This document shows positions 1 to 12,197 of a DNA stretch of 64,000 nt, piece by piece. How positions within the stretch are numbered: position 1 is the stretch's first letter; each line of letters starts with the position of its first letter. Location: NCBI GenBank assembly GCA_003255025.1, contig QANY01004819.1:1577336-1641335 (forward strand), given 5' to 3'. A program made the position numbers and the translations under genes. Origin of the DNA: Datisca glomerata (taxonomy: Eukaryota > Streptophyta > Magnoliopsida > Cucurbitales > Datiscaceae). A model generated the notes under the pieces. The model was not told the origin of the DNA, searched no databases, and saw nothing but the letters and a program-made list of their open reading frames with translations.

Positions 1-552
1 TTTCATTGTAGAAAAATGTTTATTACAACCTCTACATTTAAGTAAATGGTGAAAGAAGTTAGAAATTTGATTACCCTTCACAAGCCATTTAACCTTACGT
101 TTTTCTCTAAAAAAAACTTCATGTTATTCCAGGGCCATATCTAAGTTAGTAAGAGCATGAGATTCAAGTCGGAAAAGTGCATCAGAAAAGCCTTCAGGTT
201 TGATCCTATCTTGAATGAGAGTCACTTTCTCATTAGCTTTAGAAATATTAAGAGCAACATTCCCAAAAACCTCCTAGTTTCATTTTTTTTCAATATTGTC
301 TTAAGAAGGATAAGAGACCTACATTCCCTGAAATCTGAAAGGTCAAGGTCTTGAACAAATGCTCGTAGAATAAGAAACTAGTAGTGGATGATGATACAAG
401 TGTAATCTTGGTAGAGTAACGCAAGAGACTTGAGACCAAATATCAAGAAAGAAAGTAGAACAAAGAGCCCTATCCAAGCAAGAAAGAACCATACCGCGAC
501 GACTTTGTCCAATTCGAGTATAAAAAGCTCATTTAGTTTCCATATCCACAAA
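1..552 (-). pseudogene. LINE (L1-type) fragment: endonuclease end and linker to RT
   Basis: Reading the minus strand, broken frames give the end of a plant LINE endonuclease: a GxFYT-like stretch, an LDRALC motif and then LPRLHLYHHPLL where family members have an S-D-H catalytic triplet. Further on is a linker with KWLVKGN and NFFHHLLK, resembling the usual WLxxGDxNTxFFH. The catalytic Asp of S-D-H is Tyr here (about 389-400), and there are in-frame stops, so it is dead. It continues the LINE at 20270-21760; the two halves are separated by the long LTR insertion and its ATTAC duplication (553-557). Reverse transcriptase would lie beyond the left edge. Family assignment is by motif recognition. 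Confidence 0.75.
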
Positions 553-888
553 ATTACTGTAATACCCCGACCTTTCATAAAATGGCATTTTTGTAAAATT
601 AATTTAAAAAACAATGTGGTTTTAAAATTTAATTTTTTAAAGTAGATTAATTGTAATTTTAGTAAGGCTAGTTTAACTAGATCATATTATTTTTAAATTT
701 GATTTCTTTAAATTTTAAAAAGGTTTTTGTTATATAAATTTTAAAAGCCCACTCACAACATTGTGCATGTACACCATAAAACTACCCTAAACGTATTTTT
801 TATTTTCTTGCTGCAATTCTCTCCCCTATATCTAACTTGCTCACACTTATGCTTTTGTATACACGATAAGCTAACCCTAAGTTAACAT

Positions 889-896
889 TATAAATA
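889..896 (+). promoter_or_regulatory. TATA box of the long LTR
   Basis: TATAAATA followed by CCCC and then a CT-rich stretch with CTCTCTCACG. Its position about 330 bp inside the LTR and the pyrimidine-rich sequence after it fit a U3/R promoter on the plus strand, which sets the orientation. No transcript evidence is available. Confidence 0.5.
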
Positions 897-1025
897 CCCC
901 AATATTTCTCGCTGCTCATCTCTCTCACGAATTCCCCCTTAACCCACTCACACCTTAAACACACTACACCTGAGCCTAACTGCCAACTAATATTATTTTA
1001 TCCCTCTTCCTCTCCATCCTCTCTG

Positions 1026-1456
1026 GGGTCAACACGGTTAGGTTCAATTCGGTTAGTGGACTAAAATCGAACCAAACCGAAATATTCAGTTTGACTATAT
1101 GTCAAACTGAACCAAACCGTAAAGGTCAAACAACTGAATTGAACAGTGAATTTCAGTTCGGTTAGGTTCTTTAGTTCGATATTATTAATTAAAAATAATT
1201 TTCAAATGATATTATTGAAAAAAATAATATAAAATCAAAGTTTTTGTATCGGTTCAACATGAAATTATATATAAAAAATTAATAAATAAAATATGAATTT
1301 AATCGGTTCGGTTAAAAAACTGAACATTTTCTAAACCGAACCGAAGATTCGGTTCGGCAGAGCTCTCGAACTGAACCGAACTATACGATCATAAAAATTG
1401 ACCAAACCGATCATTTTCGGTTCGATTCAATTGGTTCGATTTTATTTTTAACACCC
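1026..1456. mobile_element. CGGTTCGG-rich nonautonomous DNA element
   Basis: This stretch is full of CGGTTCGGTT words and their reverse complements, arranged so that the two ends are inverted (GGGTCAACACGG at left, TTTTAACACCC at right). Such CGGTTCGG-rich hAT-like insertions with GGGTGT ends are common in plants. The flanks show no convincing 8-bp duplication, so the boundaries and superfamily are tentative. It lies inside the long LTR. Confidence 0.4.
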
Positions 1457-2389
1457 ATATCCCCCTCACGCAATAACTACTATTCTCTCTCTCTGGCAGT
1501 TTCTTTTCTTCATCACGCTAAGCCTCTATTCTCATCTCCTTCTTCGTTTCATTTTTGTCAACCCACCAACGTTGATCTCCGATAAGCCATTTCTTCTTCT
1601 TCCTTTTCTTTTCTTACGTCTTTTCTCCATGCTCTCATTCTTTCACCTAGATATTTAATTAATGTTAATAAAACGCTCTCTCAAATTTTATTCTTCAATT
1701 TCAGCTATTTGTAAACTCTCTTATCCCTTCTCTTGCATCTAGTGAACTTTCCCTGCTGGTTAAATTTCCCGTAAGCTTCTTTTATTCTTTTTCCTTTATT
1801 TTTGTCTTCTAAGCTCTAGATTCCTCACTGTTTCCCTCTCTCTCGACTTTCCTCTTTCCTTCCTCCATTCCCCTCTCTCTTCCTTTCTCTTTCTCTCATG
1901 GTCTCACTCTATCTGCCCTTTTCTCTTTATTTTGTCCTATGTTTCTCTTTATCCAATTTTCTCTCTTTGACATATATCTCCTCTTGTTTTCCTCAATTTT
2001 GACTAGCCGAACAAACGGGTAATTTGAAATCATTTTCGTTAAATTGCTTTCTTGTATAGTTCGGATCAAATAATTTTATTTGATTATTTAATTTTGGTTT
2101 GTTTGTACAATGGCCAATTCTTATTTATCTATTTATGAATGTTGGGTTTGTTAACAATACATTTTCAATTGTTTTATGTTTATATTACTTTTAGTTTTGT
2201 TTATATATTTTTCTTCCAGTATTGATTTTTGCAATGGTGTAAAGTTTTGTTTATATATTTGTCTTCAAGTATTGATTTTTGCAATGATGTACTTTTACGT
2301 GGCTTTTGTTATTGAATTACTGTGGGTTTTTGGTATGAAATGAATTAGTTGGTTCTTAAAACAAATTCAGTTCTTCTATGTGTTGAAAT

Positions 2390-2609
2390 TGTTAAGTAAA
2401 TAGGCTTTTCTGTTTTTTAGTTAGTTTTGTTAGAGGGCTTTTTGTCTTTTCTACCCTCCTTGTTCGTGAGGTTTTCTTTTTCTTTATATTATTGTTTTGG
2501 TTGACAGTTTTTCAATTAATGAAATATTACTCTTTTAATCTTCTTTCTCTCCTTCGTCTCCCTCTTCTTTACCTCTGCTTCTGTCTTCACTCTTTTTCAT
2601 TTATCCATA
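2390..2609 (+). repeat. 5' LTR of the copia element
   Basis: Begins TGTTAAGTAAATAGGC and ends CCATA, where the 3' copy ends CCACA, so the terminal CA has mutated to TA here. It contains a TTTATATTATTG TATA-like stretch. It aligns over its whole length with 7104-7326 with scattered differences. Confidence 0.9.
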
Positions 2610-2622
2610 TGGTATCAGAACC
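2610..2622 (+). other. Primer-binding site, tRNA-iMet type
   Basis: TGGTATCAGAACC lies directly after the 5' LTR. It matches the usual plant iMet primer site TGGTATCAGAGC except near its end. Confidence 0.9.
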
Positions 2623-2821
2623 ATATCTGACCCACGTTATCTCCATAGTTGAACCAGTTGAAAGTGTTCCCATAGATACTCAAGACTCTGCTCAAAACGT
2701 CAACCCCCAGATCGATTCACAAAACCTAAATCATTCCAACCCTTAATCTTTACTATCTTTTTCAAATCTTGTTCAAGAAAACGTTAATTCTCATATCTCC
2801 CATTCTGAACCTTCCTCATCA

Positions 2822-3787
2822 ATGGGTATCGTTGATTCTTCTCCTCACTCCCCTATATTCCTCCTCTCCAATATCTGCAATCTAATTTCGATTAGGTTAG
2901 ATTCATCTAATTATGTTCTTTGGAAGTATCAAATCACTGCTATTTTAAAATCCCATTTCATTTTTGGATATATTGATGGCACGATCACATGCCCAGCAAA
3001 ATTTGTGAAACATGTAAATGGGGAAGACACCCTCAACAGGGACCCGAGGCACGAACAGTGGTTTGCGCAAGATCAAGCCCTTGTAACTCTCATAAATGCC
3101 ACTCTCTCTCCAATGGAATTATCGTATGTCGTTGGGTGCAAGACTTCAAAGGAAGTCTGGGATTCTTTGGAAAGAAGGTTTTCTTCCCTCTCATGCACCA
3201 ACATTCTACAATTAAAATCAGATCTGCAGTCTGTCTCCAAGAAGCCCACAGAAAACATTGATGCATACATCCAGACGATCAAGGAAGCCAGGGATAAGCT
3301 CTCAGTCATTTCAGTTAATGTTGAAGACGAAGACATCCTGATTTTCACTCTCAAAGGACTTCCAGTTGAGTATAATTCCATCCGGACCTCAATTCGAACA
3401 AGAGTGGAACCTTTGAATTTAGAAGAACTACACGTTCTTCTAAAATCAGAGGAACAGTTTCTAGAGACTCAACATAAACAACAAGATCAGTCAACCCAGA
3501 ATACTGCTTTTATTGTAACTTTAAACAATAAAGGACCAAATCAAGGTGGTGGATTCAGAAACTTTCGAGGTAACAATAACAATTCATGGAGATTCAATTC
3601 ATGAAGGGGAGGTAGAACTCCCAATTGGGTTCGTTCCTCTCTTCCCTCAGTTCTTGGGGCACCACCTGTACAAAGCAATTAGTCTTTCAAGGGGTCGACC
3701 AACAATGGCCAAGAATTCTCAAATTTTCAGCACAATCGTGTTCAATGCCAGATCTGCCACAAAATGGGACATAGCGTTGTCGATTGT
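2822..3787 (+). pseudogene. copia gag with CCHC zinc knuckle, broken by two stops
   Basis: The open part (260 codons) starts at the ATG in AATGGGTATCG and holds the copia gag core: NYVLWKYQITAIL, the QDQALVTLINATLS region, the L.RRFSS stretch and TIKEARDKLS. The frame stops with TGA at 3602-3604 and TAG at 3680-3682. The same frame then continues to a perfect zinc knuckle CQICHKMGHSVVDC (3746-3787; C-x2-C-x4-H-x4-C). Gag would build the virus-like particle and bind RNA. The stop at 3604 reads as a likely CGA to TGA change, since an Arg/Gly-rich stretch follows. The 84-codon frame upstream (2492-2746) overlaps the LTR and primer site and is probably leader. Confidence 0.85.
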
Positions 3788-3880
3788 TTTCATTGTATGA
3801 ACTTTTCTTATCAAGGAAGGAGTCATTCTTCCAACTTGACAGCCATGACAGCCTTGAGCCAAGCCACACATTCTGATCCA

Positions 3881-5490
3881 CAAGTATGGCTAACCGACAC
3901 ATGATGCAACACACATCTAACTCCTCACATGCACAACTTGAATACCTCCTTTGAATACACAGGTGATGATGGTGTTTTTATTTGTAATGGTCACATATTA
4001 CCCATCACTCACACAGGTTCAAGTTCTCTTAATCTTTCTTCTCAATCTTTTCCTATGTTAAATATTTTTTGTGTGCCTCAATTATCTACCAAATTGATTT
4101 ATGTTTATCACTTCTGCCTTGAACATAACTGTCAGCTTACATTTGATGCTTTTTATTTCGGGATTCAGGACAATGAAACAGGAAAAACTTTACATGAAGG
4201 GTCTTGCATAAATGGTCTTTATCCTATACCTGTTGATCTGTCTTTTACTTCTAATTTTACTTTCCTTAGCTCAAAATAGAATACTTTTCTCTGGCATAAC
4301 CGTTTAGGTCACCCTAGTAACAACACTGTTAAATAAATTCTTGCCAAAGCTGACATTCCTTGTACTCATTCTACTATAAACTCTTGTATCTGCATTAGTT
4401 GTGTTTCTAATAAAATGCCAAGGCTTCCTTTTAGCAACTATGTGACTGTTTGTGATTTACCTTTGTCTCTTATTCATACTAATGTCTGGGGGCCATCCCC
4501 AATTGCTTCTAATTTAGACATAGGTATTATGTGCTCTTTATCGATGACATGACAAGATTTACTTGGATTTCCCCCTTAGAAATAAATTTGAAGTTATATA
4601 TGTTTTCATGAGGTTTCAACCACTTGTTGAGAAAGGTATTTTGCATCAAAAGACTTGCCCCTATATTTCTCAGTAAAATGGCATTGCTGAAAGGAAACAT
4701 AGGCATTTGGTTAAGACAGACCTTACTCTTATGCATCATTCCTCTGTTCCTTCTCCTTTCTGGAATTTTTCTTTTGAACTGCTTCTTATCTGATAAACAG
4801 AATGCCTAGTGCCATAACTAGTAATAAATCTCCTTATGAGTTATTATTTGGTAAAACATCAGATTACAAAATGCTTGAAGTTTTTGGATGTAGTTGCTAC
4901 CCCAATCTTAGACCTTATATACAGCACAAGTTTCAACTTAAAAGCTCTAAATATGTGTTTCTTGGACATGCACTTAATCAAAAAGGTTATATTTGTTATG
5001 ATCATTCTACAAGTCATTTCTACACTTCTAGAGATGTTTTTTATGAGACTCAATTTCCCTTTGCTATTGTTTCTACTAATATTGCTCCTTCAAGTACTCA
5101 CCTCTTTTCTCTTAGTAGTCTGCCTAGTTCTAATTCTACATATGTTACTGCTTTAGAATCTGATTGTATACTTATTGCTGAGACTGTCACTAATGCTACT
5201 ACTGGTTTGCATTCTCCTACTGTTAATTTCGTTAGTGTACATATTAAATCTCTAGTTACTAATTATGTTGAACATCACGATTCTCCTATTGTTTTACATT
5301 ATAACTCTACTACTATGCCTCCTGATTGTACTATTAATTCTGACTTAATCGATAGTTTGGATCTTGTTTCATCTTGTATTCCTGCTGAGTCATCTTCTGT
5401 TATCTCTACTCATTACTTGTTCCTTAACCTCATCTTGTTTCTAATATTAGACACAGCACTTCTTCCCCTCAAGCACAATCTCATCACCTA
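3881..5490 (+). pseudogene. copia protease and integrase remnants
   Basis: The protease entry motif reads WLTDT followed by a stop (3902-3904) where the active site Asp-Ser/Thr-Gly should continue. Then come a GAG-pre-integrase HHCC region (WHNRLGHPS near 4292, with paired Cys) and an integrase core. In the core the first catalytic Asp is Asn (LIHTNVWGP), the frame shifts near 4520, the second Asp region is deleted, and only NGIAERKHR with the final Glu remains near 4680. The integrase C-terminal region (SPYELLFGK, FGCSCYPNLRPY, SSKYVFLGH) is intact from 4802. All required integrase acidic residues except Glu are lost, so it could not integrate. Confidence 0.85.
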
Positions 5491-6558
5491 ATGCAAACTA
5501 GGTCAAAATCTAGGATTTTTAAAAGGAAAACCTCTGTTGTCTCTTATCCTCTAGTCAATCTTATTGAACCTACTTCTTATACTATGCCTTCTAAATGTCT
5601 AGAATGGGTTCAGGCTATACAATCTGAGTTTTCAGCCCTCAAATCTAAAAACATTTGGACTCTTATGCCTCTCCCTCCTCAGAAGAACCTTGTTGGGTAT
5701 AAATGGGTGTACAAAATCAAGTTCAACCCTGATGGTTCTATCGTCAGGCATAAAGCCAGGCTTGTTGTCAAAGGTTATCACCGAAAACCTGGCTTAGACT
5801 ATGGAGAAATATTTAGTCCAATTATTAAAAAACCCAATATTAGAATCTTATTATCTTTGGTTGCTACTTATGATTGGCCTTTATGGCAACTTGATGTCAA
5901 GAATGCCTTTTTGCATGGTTCTTTACATGAGGAGGTTTACATATGTCAGCCTCCAGGGTTTGTTGATCAATCATGTCCTTCATATGTGTGTAAATTGAAT
6001 AATTCATTATATGGCCTTAAACAAGCTCCTAGAGCTTGGTTCGAGAAATTTACAAGTCATTTTTTATCTCTTGGCTCTATTGGTTCACATGTTGACTCAT
6101 CATTGTTTGTTCATGTTTCCTTTCATTCTCTCACTTATGTTTTGCTCTATGTTAATGACATTGTTATTAGTGGTACCGATCATGCATATATTAATCATTT
6201 GGTTCATGCTTTACAACAGAACTTCGACATGTATGACCTTGGAGAGTTGAAGTATTTCTTAGGGCTTGAGATTAGTCGAACTTCTCTTGGTATTTTTGTT
6301 AACCAACATATGTACGCTAGGGACTTACTTCTTAAGGCTGGCATGCTTAATTCTAAACTTTGTCAATCTCCTTGCTCCACTAAATCTCCTTCATCCACTC
6401 ATACTTGTTCACCATTATATGATATAACGTTATATAGAAGTCTTATTGTCTCCCTTCAGTATCTCACTTTCACTAGACTTGATATCAACTTTGTTGTCAA
6501 TCGTGTATGTCAATTTATGCACTCTCCTACTACTGTCAACTTTGCTGTAGTCAAATGA
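5491..6558 (+). pseudogene. copia reverse transcriptase, active site YVND
   Basis: A 355-codon open frame with all copia RT landmarks: VGYKWVYKIKFNPDGSI, HKARLVVKGY, WPLWQLDVKNAFLHG, LYGLKQAPRAWF, and DLGELKYFLGLEI. It would copy the genomic RNA to cDNA inside the particle. The catalytic YVDD is YVND (6148-6159), a single G to A change that removes one of the two metal-binding Asp residues. The frame ends with TGA at 6556-6558, exactly where related proteins have Arg before ILRY. A long open frame with a dead active site means the reading frame outlived function only by chance. Confidence 0.9.
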
Positions 6559-7098
6559 ATTCTTAGGTATATTGTAGGTACTATTGATCATGGCGTCTGT
6601 TTAAAACCTGGATCTATTCATTTGCAGGCTTACAGCGATGCTGACTGGGATGGGGATCCTGCAGATAGAAGATCAATTTCAAGCTTTGTTATCTTTCTTG
6701 GCCAGAATCTTGTTTTTTGGAGTACAAAGAAGCAAGCGACTGTGGCTCAGTCTTCTACTAAAGCAGTGTATAAAGCCTTAGCTAACACGAATTCTGAGTT
6801 GACTTGGTTGAGACAAATATTTCAATATCTTCATGTGTACCAAAGTCAAGCTCTAGTCTTGTTTTGTGACAACAAGCGTGCTACATCATTAGCTTCCAAT
6901 CTTGTTTTCCATGCTCACACAAAGCTTGTGAAAATTGACTTTCACTTTGTGCGTGAAAGAGTGGTCAAGAAGGATTTGATTGTGAAGCATGTGTCCTCTC
7001 AACCTCAACTTGCAGACATATTTATTAAACCCTTATGCACTCCTCGATTTAGTTACCTTCGTGACAAACTCATCCTTGCTCCTCGGATGAGTTTGTAG
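6559..7098 (+). pseudogene. copia RNase H, catalytic Glu region mutated
   Basis: This continues the RT frame after the TGA. It shows YSDADWDGD with the first Asp, then SSTKAVYKALA where the family has SSTEAEYxALA, and LFCDNKRAT with a later Asp. Both Glu positions in the middle motif are changed (Lys and Val), so nuclease activity is not expected. It ends with VKHVSSQPQLADIFIKPL and a stop five bases before the 3' LTR. The stop is followed by GGGAGA, the purine tract. Confidence 0.88.
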
Positions 7099-7103
7099 GG
7101 AGA

Positions 7104-7326
7104 TGTTAAGTAAATAGGCTTCTCTGTTTTTAAGTTAGTTTTGTTAGAGGGCTTTTTATCTATTATGCCCTCCTTGTTCGTGAGGTTTTCTTCTCCTTTA
7201 TATTATTGTTTTGGTTGACAGTTTTTCGATTAATGAATAATTACTTTTCTAATCTTTTTCCTCTCCTTCGTCTCCCTCTTCTTTACCTCTGCTTCTTCTG
7301 TCTTCCCTCTTTCTCATTTCCCCACA
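7104..7326 (+). repeat. 3' LTR of the copia element
   Basis: Begins TGTTAAGTAAATAGGC right after the purine tract GTAGGGAGA and ends CCCCACA. It is followed by GAAAT, the second copy of the target duplication. Confidence 0.9.
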
Positions 7327-7331
7327 GAAAT

Positions 7332-7355
7332 TATGTCCATAAAGTATGGTGAAAT
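7332..7355 (+). other. 24-bp remnant of the long LTR between two elements
   Basis: Only 24 bases separate the copia duplication from the Angela-like LTR. They belong to neither element and are read as a leftover of the host long LTR, continuing at 18362. Confidence 0.5.
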
Positions 7356-9251
7356 TCCTAGGATCGATCGGTTTTAAAATTAAAGAAAAATAGATTTGAA
7401 CCACGAACGGTTCATGAACGTAATATCAAAAAAATTATTTAACTTATTTAATCAAATTAAATAATTTAAAATCAATATTAGTTTGATCATGCATATACGA
7501 TACTAAAATGAATAGATTAAAGGAAAATGATTTTTCACATTAACTTTGTATCGGAGAATTTCTGAACTGGTGGAACTCCCTCGAGCGTTCTTCGTGTTCT
7601 TCAAGCTTTAAGATCAAAATCACGAACTTGATCTTTTACGAACGATTTATGAATTAGTCCACTAACAACCACCTGTTAATTTTACAAATATATCTCAGAA
7701 GAATTTTACGTAGGAATTTGAGCGTGGGCTCTCAAAACAATTGAAGAAGAAAAAATAAATCTTCCTTCTTCTTCGACGGCAATAGTAGTGAGAGGAGAAA
7801 ACTTTTTGTTTTATAACAACAACCGTATCTAATATTCATTATCTCGTTGTTATCAAATTGCTATTAGATATATATCAAAAGGTAATTTTCAGTATTTACA
7901 AATATACCCATATTTTATAAAAATTTCTGGAAATTTTCCTAATTGTCTATTATTGCCAAAAATTACATAATCTCCTAGAGTTTTAGTTGTATCAAAATTA
8001 ATCAATCCAATTGATAAATATAATTGATCATTATCAATTAATTACTTTATTTATTTTATTTAACTAATTATAAAATAATAAATAATTAATTCAATACAAC
8101 AATTACACTTAACTAACTTAAGCGACATCATCTATCGCATATAGGTGTAGGAAATATGCTTTGGCACCAATACACATTTTAGTCCAACTTAGTTCATTTT
8201 TCTATTCATGTTCTATGAGATATTTCTGACACTGAATGAACCCACATGAACAAAGCTTAGGACTCAAATACCCGGAGAATTTATCTCCATAAATTCCAGA
8301 CATATTTAATCTTGACATCGTACAACTCCACTATAGGTTCGATGCTGAATCAACTTTCGTTTCATGCGCGCTACATTTTCTATTGGTGTAAATAAACTCT
8401 ATTTATTTTCACGGTCCACAGAATATTTTAACATATTACCCATCGTGAATATCTGTAAAAAGAGCAGGATATAAAATTACCATTTTACCCCTCTTATTAT
8501 TACTTCCGTAAAACTATTTTATTGTTTGTGAATAAAAAAGATATTATAGTGAATTGTCTCGTACAATTCACAATTTATCGAATACTTGGCCAAGTTAATT
8601 TATTCACACAATCATCAATAAAGCATAAGGTGATATTGTTGCTTTCACAATCCAACCACGAATTTCCATATATATGAATCACGCAACTCCTACTTAATTA
8701 AATTACAATCTCAACAGCTGAGTTATTGCCCACCAATTCGAACTCACTCATTTGACATATCAACTATTACAACTAACCAAGTCAAGTTACGTATTCACCT
8801 CTGGATTAAGGTAATTACGAAATACCCTTAAGGTGTAATAATTAGATTTAGAGCTAGGTAAACGGTTTTGGGCTCTAAATTAATTTGTTACCAGTCTATT
8901 CAACATGTTTATAACATGTCTAGGTTAACCATTTGAGTCTACACTCTTATACCCCAAGACTAACATCCAACGATTCAACCTAACAGTCATAATCGGATTC
9001 GATTGCCTAGTCAATCCTAAGACTGTGAATATTGTTCTGAACTATTTCAGGAGAGTTCGCCTGGAGACTTTTCTGTCTTCACACTTCTTTCGTTGACAAT
9101 AGTTCCAAGACTTGAGTAATTTATAAACACACTTTAATTTAAAATAAAACTTTCAATTTATTCATAAAAAATCATTAATACAAATGTCTGAAAAATAACT
9201 AAAAATAAATAAATAGTTATTACACGCTACTTCATGGACATATTTCTAACA
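7356..9251 (-). repeat. 3' LTR of the Angela-like element (minus strand)
   Basis: On the plus strand it runs from TCCTAGGATCGATCGG to TATTTCTAACA. The plus-left end should be TG but reads TC. It contains the conserved block GAACCACGAACGGTTC also seen at 14630, in inverted form near 18310, and at 63893. AATCTCCCACTTTGA just beyond the right end is the purine tract on the minus strand. Confidence 0.85.
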
Positions 9252-9330
9252 ATCTCCCACTTTGACTAAAGTAGGCGTGTACAATCTCTTATCTTTCAGC
9301 CCTCCAGATGATCATAAAAAACTTTTCTGC

Positions 9331-10930
9331 TTAAAGTCTTCGTGAATGGATCTGGCAGGTTATTGACCGTCGAAATATATATAACACAACGTCTCCATGC
9401 TGAACAATCTCTCTAATCATGTGATACTTATGTTCTATGTGTTTGGATCTCTTATGACTTCTAGGTTCCTTAGAATTTTCTACAACCCCGATGTTGTCAC
9501 AATGAAGTGTCATGGGATTGTCAGTGTCTGGAACCACTTCCAGAGTCTTCAAGAATTTCCTAAGCCATACAGCCGCCTTTGCAGCTTCACAAGCTGCCAC
9601 ATAATCAGCTTCCATGGTGATATCAACAATTCAAGATTGCCTAATACTTCTACATACAACTGCTACACCATTCAATATGAACAACGATCCTGAAGTGGAC
9701 CTTCTAGAGTCCTTATCAGCTTGAAAATTAGAATCTGTATATCTCATCATATTCAAGTCACTACATGAATACACAAGCATATAATTCATTGTTCTCCTAA
9801 GATACTTAAGGATATGCTTGAGGACATTGTAATGCTCGATTCTAAGATTAGATTGGAAACGACTTACTACGCTCACGGCATAGTAAATATCAGGTCTAGT
9901 GCAAAGCATCGCGTACATGAAGATTCCTACGACTGAGGCATAGGGTATCATTCTCATGTCTTCCTCTTCTTGAGGAGTCTTGGGAGACTGCTCCTTGAAG
10001 AGGTTGACTCCATGTCTAAAGGGAAGAAATCCCTTCTTGGAGTTTTACATTCTAAAACGATCCAACACCTTATCAATATAAAATGTTTGAGAAAGTTTCA
10101 ATTGTTTGTTCTTCCGATCTCGAAATATCTTAATACCTATAACAAATGCAGCTCTCCAAGATCCTTCATGTCAAATTGCTTTGAAAGTCAAAACTTGACA
10201 TCAGACAATTTTCCTACATCATTCCCAATGAGTAGAATATTATCTACGTACAAGACTAAAAAACCACTTTCCCTTCGTGTTTTAACTTATACACGTAGGG
10301 TTCATCCACCAACTGTTCAAAACCATAGTTCTTAACAGTTTCATCGAATCTAATATTCCACGACCGTGACGCTTGCTTAAGTCCATAAATGGACTTCTGC
10401 AGTTTGCAAACTTTTCCCTCTTGGCCTTTCTCCATGAACCTGTCTAGTTGAGCCATATAAATGCACTATTCAAGATTGCCATTTAGAAAGGCAGTCTTGA
10501 TGTCCATTTGCTAGATTTCATAATCGAGGACAGCAGGAGTGGACAAAAGGATTTAAGCATGGTTACCAGTGATAAGGTATCCTCGTAGTCTATTCCTTCA
10601 TTTTGGGTGTAGCCATTAGCTACTAGCCTAACTTTGAATGTCTCCATTTGAGTACATGGAATGTATCTCAACGTTTATGGCTTCCTGCCATAAGTTTGCT
10701 TCAAGACCATCCATGGCATCTGACTAAGAGATTGGTTCAGCTAGGTCATTATCTAAGAAAACTGTCAAAGGTTCTCCATAGGACATGTACCTTTCAGGTT
10801 GTCTCACAACTCTCCCACTACGACGAGGCTCCATAGTCTCTGACTCCTGTCGTGGTTCTTCCATTATTGAATCAGAAATCATTTCTGATTGGAGAGTCAG
10901 TGTTCTCCCAATCAATAATTCCTTTAGCAC
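9331..10930 (-). pseudogene. Angela-like copia RT and RNase H remnants
   Basis: Minus-strand pieces in several frames. From high to low coordinate they give an RRSGRVVRQPERY linker, RT motifs (VCKLQKSIYGLKQASRSWN; LVLYVDNILLIGND) and RNase H (RPDIYYAVSVVSRFQSN; RRSTSGSLFILNG; EADYVAACEAAKAAVWLRKF; LHCDNIGVVENSKEPRSHKRSKHIE). The RT active site YVDD is YVDN (10239-10250). Stops and frameshifts occur throughout. The motifs match the copia family and, in the RNase H SHKRSKHIE region, the Angela-like branch. Confidence 0.85.
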
Positions 10931-11848
10931 AATCGTGTTTCTCGGTTGAAGACTTTTAATATAATCTTCTTTGAGAAAATGAGCATTCGTGCTAATTAAT
11001 GTTTTGTTGTACGTTGTACTCTAGAAGATGTACCTCTTCGTTCCCATAGGATATCCTACAAACATGCACAATTTTGAACAATTGACCAACTTGCATGTCT
11101 TCGATCTTAGAACATGTATTGGGCAACCCCATATTCTAAAATGGTGAATGGACGACTTTCGTCCATACCATCTTTCACATGGTGTACCAGGCATCGTCTT
11201 TGATGGAACTTAGTTCAGAATATATGTTGATGTTAGAAAGAAATATCCCCAGAACGAATTTACGAGAGATGAGTAACTCATCATGGATCTAAATATATCC
11301 ATCAGAGTTCAATTTCTTCTCTCTGGCACACTATTTTGTTATGGCGTATCAGGTGTTGTAAGCTGAGAAAGAATACCTTCTTCTTTAAGAAAATACTCAA
11401 ACTCGATCAGATCGTAGTGTTTTGATTTATTTTTCTAATTGCTTTTCAACCAAGGCCTTATATTCTTTGAACTTTTCAAAGGTTTCATACTTTTGATGCA
11501 TTAGATAAGCATGACCAAAATGTGAGTAGTCGTCAGTGAAAGTTACGAAGTATTCATAACCTCCTCTTACTTGGATATTCAATGGCTCATATACATCACT
11601 ATGTATGAGTTTAAGGTATTGAGTGGCTCTTTCACCTTTTGATGAAAAGGTCACTTGGTCATTTTACCTTCTATACAGGATTCACAAGATAGTTGTGAAC
11701 CCACACTTAAAGATTGCAAAGGACCATCCTTCATAAGTTTTTTAATCTTGTCTAGGCTAATATGACCAAGACGTAAGTGCCACAGATAAGTTAGATCGGT
11801 TGAGTCATACTTTAACCTGTTACTATCCCTATGTGAATCGATATTCAC
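10931..11848 (-). pseudogene. Angela-like copia integrase remnant
   Basis: A GAG-pre-integrase segment (YLWHLRLGHISLDKIKKL, then CESCIEGKMTK) leads into the core (LIHSDVYEPL with the first Asp, GGYEYFVTFTDDYSHFGHAYLM). The later core and C-terminal part (about 11380-10931) are recognisable only in short pieces such as VGYPMGTKRYIF-like sequence near 11050. The frame is broken at several places. It would have inserted the cDNA, and is now inactive. Confidence 0.75.
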
Positions 11849-12197
11849 TTAAGTGTCACAAATAATGGTTACTACAGGTTTTACATGATATAATTTATTA
11901 ATCATTTGTACGATAGTAATTAAACATTCATTTCTAAAAATACCAATAACTTTAGCAATGAATTTTAGATCAAATCATTGCTAAAATAATGCACCAATAG
12001 AAATCAAATTCTTCCCAAAACTTGAGACATAATAAACATCACGCAAAATAATAAAATGTTTCTCAAAATATAATTTAAAAGTTCTCACTGATCTGGCTGA
12101 TACTAGTGCATCATTCCCTCCAGCGGAAGCTGAACTCGCCCTCGTCAAACCTTCTGATTTTCCTAAACCCCTGCAAGAAGCAACAAATGTGGTTAGT

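Larger units (their letters stand above)
2390..7326 (+). mobile_element. Ty1/copia retrotransposon, complete ends, dead
   Basis: A full element with 220/223-bp LTRs, a 5-bp duplication GAAAT (2385-2389 and 7327-7331), a tRNA-iMet primer site next to the 5' LTR and a purine tract before the 3' LTR. Domain order is gag, protease, integrase, RT, RNase H, which defines copia. Short LTRs and the C-terminal motif VKHVSSQPQLAD suggest an Ale/Retrofit-like lineage (inference). It is inactivated by stops at 3602-3604, 3680-3682, 3902-3904 and 6556-6558, a frameshift near 4520 and a deletion in the integrase core. It inserted in the long solo LTR. Confidence 0.92.

Noticed and set aside
1026..1456. Firm hAT assignment for the CGGTTCGG-rich block
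   Set aside because: Ends are only loosely inverted and no 8-bp duplication was found, so it is listed with low confidence only.
7327..7355. GAAAT at 7351-7355 as a target duplication for the Angela-like cluster
   Set aside because: The bases after 16509 (ATCTC) and after 18361 (CTATG) do not match; the resemblance to the neighbouring copia duplication is coincidental.
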